Positions 7,559 to 11,505 of a DNA stretch of 11,505 nt are shown in pieces. The position numbers were made by a program, and so were the translations under genes. The stretch comes from Bacteroidota bacterium (GTDB taxonomy: Bacteria; Bacteroidota; Ignavibacteria; Ignavibacteriales; Ignavibacteriaceae): positions 1-11,505 of the forward strand of contig JAJYCM010000062.1 of NCBI GenBank assembly GCA_021778375.1. The letters run 5' to 3'. The notes under the pieces were generated by a model that made no database searches, had not been told where the DNA came from, and worked only from the letters and a program-made list of their open reading frames with translations. The number at the start of each line of letters is the position of its first letter. The stretch's first letter is position 1.

Positions 7559-7909
7559 ATGAACATTTTTGTAGGCAATTTATCTCGGGATGTTTCCGAT
7601 GATGATTTGAAAGAACTTTTCGCAAATTACGGACAAGTAAAAAGCGCTAAAGTTATTAGAGATATGTTTAGCCAGGAATCGAAAGGATTTGGATTTGTAG
7701 AAATGCCAGGTCTTTCGGAAGCTCAAAAAGCTATGGATGAACTTAACACAAAAGATCTTAAAGGTAAAAAAATTACCGTTAATGAAGCTAGACCTCGTAC
7801 CGGCGATAGACGCGGCGGCAGCGGCGGCGGCGGAAATAATCGTCGTGGCGGCAGTAGCAGCGGCGGCGGAAACAGAGGCGGCAGCGGTGGCGGCGGTAGA
7901 CGCTGGTAA
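7559..7909 (+). CDS. RRM-domain glycine-rich RNA-binding protein
   Basis: 116 residues. Residues 1-78 form a single RNA recognition motif. RNP2 is IFVGNL (3-8) and RNP1 is KGFGFVEM (42-49), with the exposed aromatics Phe4, Phe44 and Phe46 expected to stack on single-stranded RNA. The tail (79-116) is almost only Gly, Arg, Ser and Asn in RGG/SGGGG-type runs and ends RRW; it is probably disordered and adds non-specific RNA affinity. The architecture matches the small RRM proteins of cyanobacteria and of Bacteroidota/Chlorobi relatives. Cyanobacterial members are often cold-induced; that is family knowledge and not shown here. The gene is a monocistron: a gene-poor region precedes it and a strong terminator follows. 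The (CGG)n-rich tail DNA is much richer in GC than its surroundings. Confidence 0.93.
   Translation: MNIFVGNLSRDVSDDDLKELFANYGQVKSAKVIRDMFSQESKGFGFVEMPGLSEAQKAMDELNTKDLKGKKITVNEARPRTGDRRGGSGGGGNNRRGGSSSGGGNRGGSGGGGRRW
7811..7905 (+). repeat. GGC/CGG-rich low-complexity tract encoding the Gly-rich tail
   Basis: Short GGC, GGT and AGC codon runs repeat imperfectly inside the 3' end of the RRM gene, giving a local GC peak in AT-rich DNA. Such a tract can expand or contract by replication slippage in whole codons, which would change tail length without breaking the frame. Open shadow frames on both strands here come from this composition. Confidence 0.7.
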
Positions 7910-7922
7910 TTTCCTGCTTTTC

Positions 7923-7959
7923 AATCCCCGGTTATTTATTTAATCCGGGGATTTTTTTT
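7923..7959 (+). terminator. Rho-independent terminator after the RRM gene
   Basis: A perfect 9-bp stem, AATCCCCGG (7923-7931) with CCGGGGATT (7945-7953), closes a 13-base AT loop and runs into eight T residues (7952-7959). It begins 14 bases after the RRM stop codon. Confidence 0.92.
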
Positions 7960-8046
7960 GAGTAATATCTTCTCTAAAATATTATTCTTTACCTATATTA
8001 CATGAGGAAATTATTTTTATAATCTTTCTGTCAACTGATTAAAAAA

Positions 8047-8718
8047 ATGCTGTCATTTAATAAAATTAGTAAATTAGACTCCCATCATCGGTCGGCCATT
8101 GCATTATTGATATCACTTCTATTCTTATTTATATTTCAAAGACTTCTGTCTATTCCAAACCTGATCACATTATGTTGGGATGTTTTTGCCGTTATTACTT
8201 TGATCTTAAGCTGGATTTCAATATCTACTACAGAAATACATCAAATTAGGCTAACCGCAATGAAGCAGGATTCAAGCCGTACTACAATTTTTTCTTTAGT
8301 TATAATTGCGGCTTGTATCAGTCTTTTCGCCGTCGGCTTTGTCCTCGGCTCAAGCAAAGATCTTCCGGCTAATGAACTAACGTTTCACATTTCTCTCGCT
8401 ATTGCTTCTGTAATTTGTTCCTGGTTTTTAATTCATACACTGTTTGCACTTCGATATGCCCATATTTATTATGGTGATAAAATCACTTTTGACAATAAAG
8501 ACAATGACGGCGGATTGGATTTCCCCGGGGAAAGGGAACCGGATTATATGGACTTTTCTTACTTCTCCTTTGTCGTAGGCATGACCTGCCAAGTCTCTGA
8601 TGTTCAAGTAACTTCAAAAAGAATGAGGCGCTTGGTTTTATTGCATGGTGTTCTTTCTTTTGCTTTTAACACAGCGATCCTTGCACTAATCATAAATATT
8701 CTCGCCAGTTTAATTTAA
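8047..8718 (+). CDS. DUF1345 family integral membrane protein
   Basis: 223 residues with five predicted membrane segments, at about 16-34, 37-59, 79-101, 112-134 and 196-221. The conserved block DYMDFSYFSFVVGMTCQVSD (166-185), followed by LLHGVLSFAFNT, is the hallmark of DUF1345 (PF07077), an inner-membrane family of unknown function. Length is normal for the family and the gene looks intact. The start is the first ATG after an A-rich stretch, with no clear Shine-Dalgarno site. A terminator separates it from the RRM gene upstream. The amino acid permease gene follows 69 bases downstream on the same strand, so read-through is possible, but a functional link is not established. Confidence 0.9.
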   Translation: MLSFNKISKLDSHHRSAIALLISLLFLFIFQRLLSIPNLITLCWDVFAVITLILSWISISTTEIHQIRLTAMKQDSSRTTIFSLVIIAACISLFAVGFVLGSSKDLPANELTFHISLAIASVICSWFLIHTLFALRYAHIYYGDKITFDNKDNDGGLDFPGEREPDYMDFSYFSFVVGMTCQVSDVQVTSKRMRRLVLLHGVLSFAFNTAILALIINILASLI

Positions 8719-8726
8719 CACTGTAT

Positions 8727-8757
8727 TTGACAAATAATTTGTATGTTGAAATTAATA
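8727..8757 (+). promoter_or_regulatory. Weak candidate promoter before the permease gene
   Basis: TTGACA (8727-8732) is a perfect sigma-70 -35 match. The best -10 candidates, AATTAA at 17-base spacing or TTAATA at 19, are poor. The Bacteroidota-type TAnnTTTG element is not clearly present. Confidence 0.25.
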
Positions 8758-8787
8758 AATCATTTTAATTTTTGACGAAAGGTTAGT

Positions 8788-10269
8788 ATGGATAAACCGG
8801 ATACAACTTTTACAGAAACAAAGAATTTTAAAAGAGAACTTAGTTTACTTGATTCTACCATGATTGTAATTGGATCGATGATCGGCTCTGGAATTTTTAT
8901 CGTAAGCGCCGATATTGCTAGGACTGTTGGGTCACCGGGCTATCTGCTTCTTGTATGGTTAATTACAGGAGCAATTACAATTACTGCTGCTTTAAGTTAT
9001 GGCGAACTTGCAGGAATGCTTCCTCACGCCGGCGGGCAATATGTTTATCTTCGCGAAGCATATAATCCCTTGGTCGGATTTTTATACGGCTGGACTCTTT
9101 TCCTTGTAATCCAAACCGGAACTATTGCCGCAGTGGCTGTTGCATTTGCAAAGTACACTGCTGTCCTAATCCCATGGTTCAGCGAAAATAATATTTTGTT
9201 CTCATTATTAGGATTAAAAATATCGGCTGCACAAATACTTGCTATCTTAAGTGTAGTTGTTCTTACATCTTCTAATATGCGCGGAGTACGTACCGCGAAA
9301 ATTGTCCAAAATATCTTTACCTTTTCAAAAGTCGTTGCTTTGTTCGGTTTAATACTTCTTGCCATTTTTATCGGGAAAAATGCCGCTGCTATAGGAGCCA
9401 ACTTCTCAAATTTCTGGAACGCAAGCTGGACTCATGTTTCTAACGGAAAAATAATTTCTATTGATTCTCTATCGGGTTCAATGCTCCTGGCAGCAATTGG
9501 AGTAGCGATGGTTGGTTCTTTATTTTCAAGCGATGCTTGGAATAATATCACCTTTACCGCAGCAGAAGTTAAAAACCCTAAAAGAAATATTCCGTTAAGT
9601 TTGTTTCTTGGGACTGCAATCGTAACCCTTCTTTATATCGGCGCTAATGTGGCTTATATTTTAGTTCTCCCATTGAAAGGAACTCCTGAAGGAGCAAATG
9701 TAGTTGGCAGAGGAATTCAATTTGCCTTAAGCGATAGAGTTGCAACAGCAGCATCTTCAATGATATTTGGAGCACCTGCAGTAGTAATTATGGCTGTCCT
9801 AATTATGATTTCTACTTTTGGCTGTAACAACGGTTTAATACTTGCAGGGGCACGCGTTTATTACGCTATGGCAAAAGATAATTTATTCTTTAAGAAAATT
9901 GGAACAGTAAACAAAAATTCAGTACCGGGTGTTGCGCTTATTGTACAGGCTGTCTGGGCATCTCTTCTATGTCTTTCGGGGACGTATGGCGATTTGCTTG
10001 ATTATGTAATATTTGCTGTCTTGATTTTTTATATTCTAACAATTGTGGGAATTTTCCTCTTGAGGAAAAAACAACCTGATGCCGAGCGTCCATATAAAGC
10101 CTGGGGTTACCCGGTAGTTCCAGCTCTTTATATTTTAGCAGCCTCAGCAATTTCAATTGATCTATTAATTTTTAAGCCTATGTATTCATGGCCAGGAATG
10201 ATGATCGTTCTTTTAGGAATACCGGTCTATTTTATCTGGAAAAGATTTGCAGAAAAAGAAAATAACTGA
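8788..10269 (+). CDS. APC-superfamily amino acid permease
   Basis: 493 residues with about twelve hydrophobic membrane segments. The first transmembrane helix carries IGSGIF (32-37), the unwound substrate-binding motif of the amino acid-polyamine-organocation superfamily. The next conserved block, YGELAGMLPHAGGQYVYLRE (71-90), is typical of the LAT/SteT-like branch. A central TFTAAEVKNPKRNIPLSL stretch is also typical of the family. It probably moves an amino acid across the inner membrane by symport or exchange; the substrate cannot be read from the sequence. AAAGG at 8778-8782 lies 5 bases before the ATG, supporting the start. It follows the DUF1345 gene and is convergent with the PPK2 gene, 45 bases away. 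Confidence 0.92.
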   Translation: MDKPDTTFTETKNFKRELSLLDSTMIVIGSMIGSGIFIVSADIARTVGSPGYLLLVWLITGAITITAALSYGELAGMLPHAGGQYVYLREAYNPLVGFLYGWTLFLVIQTGTIAAVAVAFAKYTAVLIPWFSENNILFSLLGLKISAAQILAILSVVVLTSSNMRGVRTAKIVQNIFTFSKVVALFGLILLAIFIGKNAAAIGANFSNFWNASWTHVSNGKIISIDSLSGSMLLAAIGVAMVGSLFSSDAWNNITFTAAEVKNPKRNIPLSLFLGTAIVTLLYIGANVAYILVLPLKGTPEGANVVGRGIQFALSDRVATAASSMIFGAPAVVIMAVLIMISTFGCNNGLILAGARVYYAMAKDNLFFKKIGTVNKNSVPGVALIVQAVWASLLCLSGTYGDLLDYVIFAVLIFYILTIVGIFLLRKKQPDAERPYKAWGYPVVPALYILAASAISIDLLIFKPMYSWPGMMIVLLGIPVYFIWKRFAEKENN

Positions 10270-10299
10270 TGAATGATTTAGCCAGCAATTTTCAGAGGT

Positions 10300-10325
10300 A
10301 AAAGAATCATAATGTCATTCTTTTT
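10300..10325. terminator. Possible weak bidirectional terminator between convergent genes
   Basis: AAAAGAAT (10300-10307) pairs perfectly with ATTCTTTT (10317-10324) around a 9-base loop, with A and T runs flanking it on both strands. The stem has only two G:C-type positions' worth of stability and overlaps the PPK2 stop codon, so function is uncertain. Confidence 0.3.
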
Positions 10326-11175
10326 CCAATTTCTCTTTGTATATTTTTAATTCTTCCAGTTGTTGCTTGTTCAACTTTGGATATTGAAGATTTAACTTTT
10401 CCATAGTATCGATTATAATTGAAGAAACTGAAAGACGTGCAAACCATTTTACATCCGCAGGGATTATAAACCATGGAGCATGTTTCTTGCTTGTTGCTGA
10501 AATAGCTTCAGCAAAATATTTTTGGTAGTCGTTCCAAAAGCCCCTTTCTTTTAAATCAGTTTCAGAGAACTTCCATTTTTTAGAGGGGGTGTTAATCCTT
10601 TCAAGGAAACGGCGTTTTTGCTCATCCTTTGAAAGATGAAGAAAGAACTTTAGAATTATCGTTCCGTTCTCATAAAGATTTTTCTCAAAGTCATTTATCT
10701 CCCTGAAACGAATTTGCCAAATATTATCACTAATAAGCTCAGCTGGTATTTTCTCTTTTGCCAGAAGATTATGAACTCGAACTACTAATACTTCCTCGTA
10801 GTATGAACGATTAAAAATTCCAATTCGTCCTCGTTCCGGCAAAGCATTATTTACTCTCCAGAAATAATGATGATCTAATTCTTCAGCAGAAGGTTGTTTG
10901 AAACTGGTAACTTGAGTGCCTTGTGGGTTAAGACCACTCATTACGTGTTTTATAGTTCCATCTTTCCCCGCTGCATCCAACGCCTGGAAAATCAATAGCA
11001 TTGAGTATCTATCTTCAGAGTAAAGTTTATCCTGAAGCTCAATCATCTTTTCGACATTTTTCTTTAGAAGTTTCTTGGCTTCTCCTTTAGATTTTATTCC
11101 GCTTGAATTTGATGTATCAATTTTTGACAAATCAACCTTTGAATCTTGTTTTACTTTGAAGTCCAAAATTTTCAT
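10315..11175 (-). CDS. PPK2-family polyphosphate:nucleotide phosphotransferase
   Basis: 286 residues, full length for single-domain PPK2 proteins. It transfers phosphate between inorganic polyphosphate and nucleotides in the cytoplasm. The P-loop-like Walker A region is QALDAAGKDGTIKHV (64-78), with Asp67, Gly70 and Lys71. GTQVTSFKQPSAEELDHHYF (86-105) follows, then the Walker B/lid part RIGIFNRSYYEEVLVVRVH (117-135), and WFIIPADVKWFARL later. These blocks fit the PPK2 'rel_1' branch (TIGR03709), whose characterised class III members can phosphorylate both AMP and ADP. Whether this enzyme mainly makes nucleotides or polyphosphate cannot be told here. The N-terminal about 30 residues are a charged Lys/Asp/Ser leader. 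It diverges from tag with a 181-bp shared upstream region and has no clear Shine-Dalgarno site. Confidence 0.92.
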   Translation of the reverse strand: MKILDFKVKQDSKVDLSKIDTSNSSGIKSKGEAKKLLKKNVEKMIELQDKLYSEDRYSMLLIFQALDAAGKDGTIKHVMSGLNPQGTQVTSFKQPSAEELDHHYFWRVNNALPERGRIGIFNRSYYEEVLVVRVHNLLAKEKIPAELISDNIWQIRFREINDFEKNLYENGTIILKFFLHLSKDEQKRRFLERINTPSKKWKFSETDLKERGFWNDYQKYFAEAISATSKKHAPWFIIPADVKWFARLSVSSIIIDTMEKLNLQYPKLNKQQLEELKIYKEKLEKE

Positions 11176-11219
11176 ATAATTTCTTTCATGTTATTCATCT
11201 ATCCAAAGATAAATATTAT

Positions 11220-11298
11220 GGATATGATTTGTGCAGATCAAAATAAATCCCCATTTTCACTTTCAATAAAGAAAGTAAGAATTTTCCGGATATGATTT
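11220..11298 (+). repeat. Pair of GGATATGATTT direct repeats in the divergent ppk2-tag spacer
   Basis: The 11-mer GGATATGATTT occurs exactly at 11220-11230 and 11288-11298, 68 bases apart. Between them ACTTTC (11259-11264) and GAAAGT (11271-11276) form a perfect 6-bp inverted repeat around AATAAA. The spacer must contain promoters for both divergent genes, so these could be regulator sites, but no known operator is recognised. Confidence 0.4.
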
Positions 11299-11356
11299 AT
11301 TAACACAAAAAGAATTACTAATTTTACAGTCAATAAATATTAACTATGAAAATGAA

Positions 11357-11505
11357 ATGCAAAATATTACGCGATGTAATTGGGCTACAAGCGACCCACT
11401 TTATATAAAATATCATGACGAAGAATGGGGTGTCCCGGTTCACAATGATCAACTGTTGTTTGAATTTTTAATTCTTGAAGGAGCTCAAGCTGGCTTAAGC
11501 TGGAT
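11357..11505 (+). CDS. tag: DNA-3-methyladenine glycosylase I (5' part, runs off the window)
   Basis: 49 complete codons are visible and the frame is open at the right edge. The N-terminus RCNWATSDPLYIKYHDEEWG and the later LILEGAQAGLSW match Tag closely. Cys7 and His20 align with the zinc ligands Cys4 and His17 of the E. coli enzyme, Glu41 with its active-site Glu38, and Trp49 with Trp46. The enzyme removes 3-methyladenine from alkylated DNA, starting base excision repair. The start at 11357 puts the conserved RC-W motif at the usual distance; upstream ATGs at 11346 and 11352 are out of frame. The visible part is intact. Its promoter must lie in the spacer shared with the divergent PPK2 gene. 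Confidence 0.92.
   Translation, partial: MQNITRCNWATSDPLYIKYHDEEWGVPVHNDQLLFEFLILEGAQAGLSW

Noticed and set aside
7580..7943. Long Ala-rich frames on both strands across the RRM gene
   Set aside because: They are shadows of the RRM gene caused by the GGC/CGG-rich tail; the RRM frame has the RNP motifs, Shine-Dalgarno site and terminator.
9045..9401. 118-codon minus-strand frame inside the permease gene
   Set aside because: It is antisense to conserved transmembrane segments of the permease and has no independent coding evidence.
1..11505. CRISPR array, tRNA or rRNA genes, intact insertion sequence, toxin-antitoxin or defence genes
   Set aside because: No regularly spaced direct repeats, cloverleaf-like structures, transposase or nuclease motifs were seen on reading both strands.

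Overview
The window is AT-rich chromosomal DNA that best fits a Bacteroidota/Chlorobi-group bacterium, most likely of the Ignavibacteria type. The main clues are a type IX secretion (T9SS) C-terminal sorting domain of the NYPNPFNPST style, a PorV/PorQ-family outer-membrane protein next to a large secreted protein with a VVPNPY-type tail, a GH16 lipoprotein and a single-RRM glycine-rich RNA-binding protein. The lineage is an inference from protein style; no rRNA or other phylogenetic marker is present.

Layout. Positions 1-2154 (+) hold the 3' end of a large exported protein followed at once by a PorV/PorQ-like beta-barrel gene, probably one operon. Positions 2388-3665 (+) encode a secreted Asp-box beta-propeller protein with a T9SS sorting domain. 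The 419-bp gap after it contains a cluster of REP-like palindromes. Positions 4085-4921 (+) encode a GH16 laminarinase-like lipoprotein, convergent with a secreted WG-repeat protein at 4946-6136 (-). Positions 6137-7558 are gene-poor: they contain a possible pseudogene (in-frame TGA plus an apparent frameshift) and about 0.8 kb with only short, mutually inconsistent ORF pieces on both strands. Positions 7559-7909 (+) encode an RRM protein closed by a clear Rho-independent terminator. Positions 8047-10269 (+) carry a DUF1345 membrane protein and an APC-family amino acid permease. Positions 10315-11175 (-) encode a PPK2-family polyphosphate kinase, diverging from the start of tag (DNA-3-methyladenine glycosylase I), which runs off the right edge.

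How they work together. The left half is dominated by cell-surface functions: T9SS-type secretion and cargo, beta-1,3-glucan hydrolysis and a repeat-rich exported protein. The right half is housekeeping and accessory: RNA binding, transport, polyphosphate-linked nucleotide metabolism and alkylation repair. I see no defence system, CRISPR array, intact mobile element, rRNA or tRNA. The least explained part is 6.26-7.56 kb.
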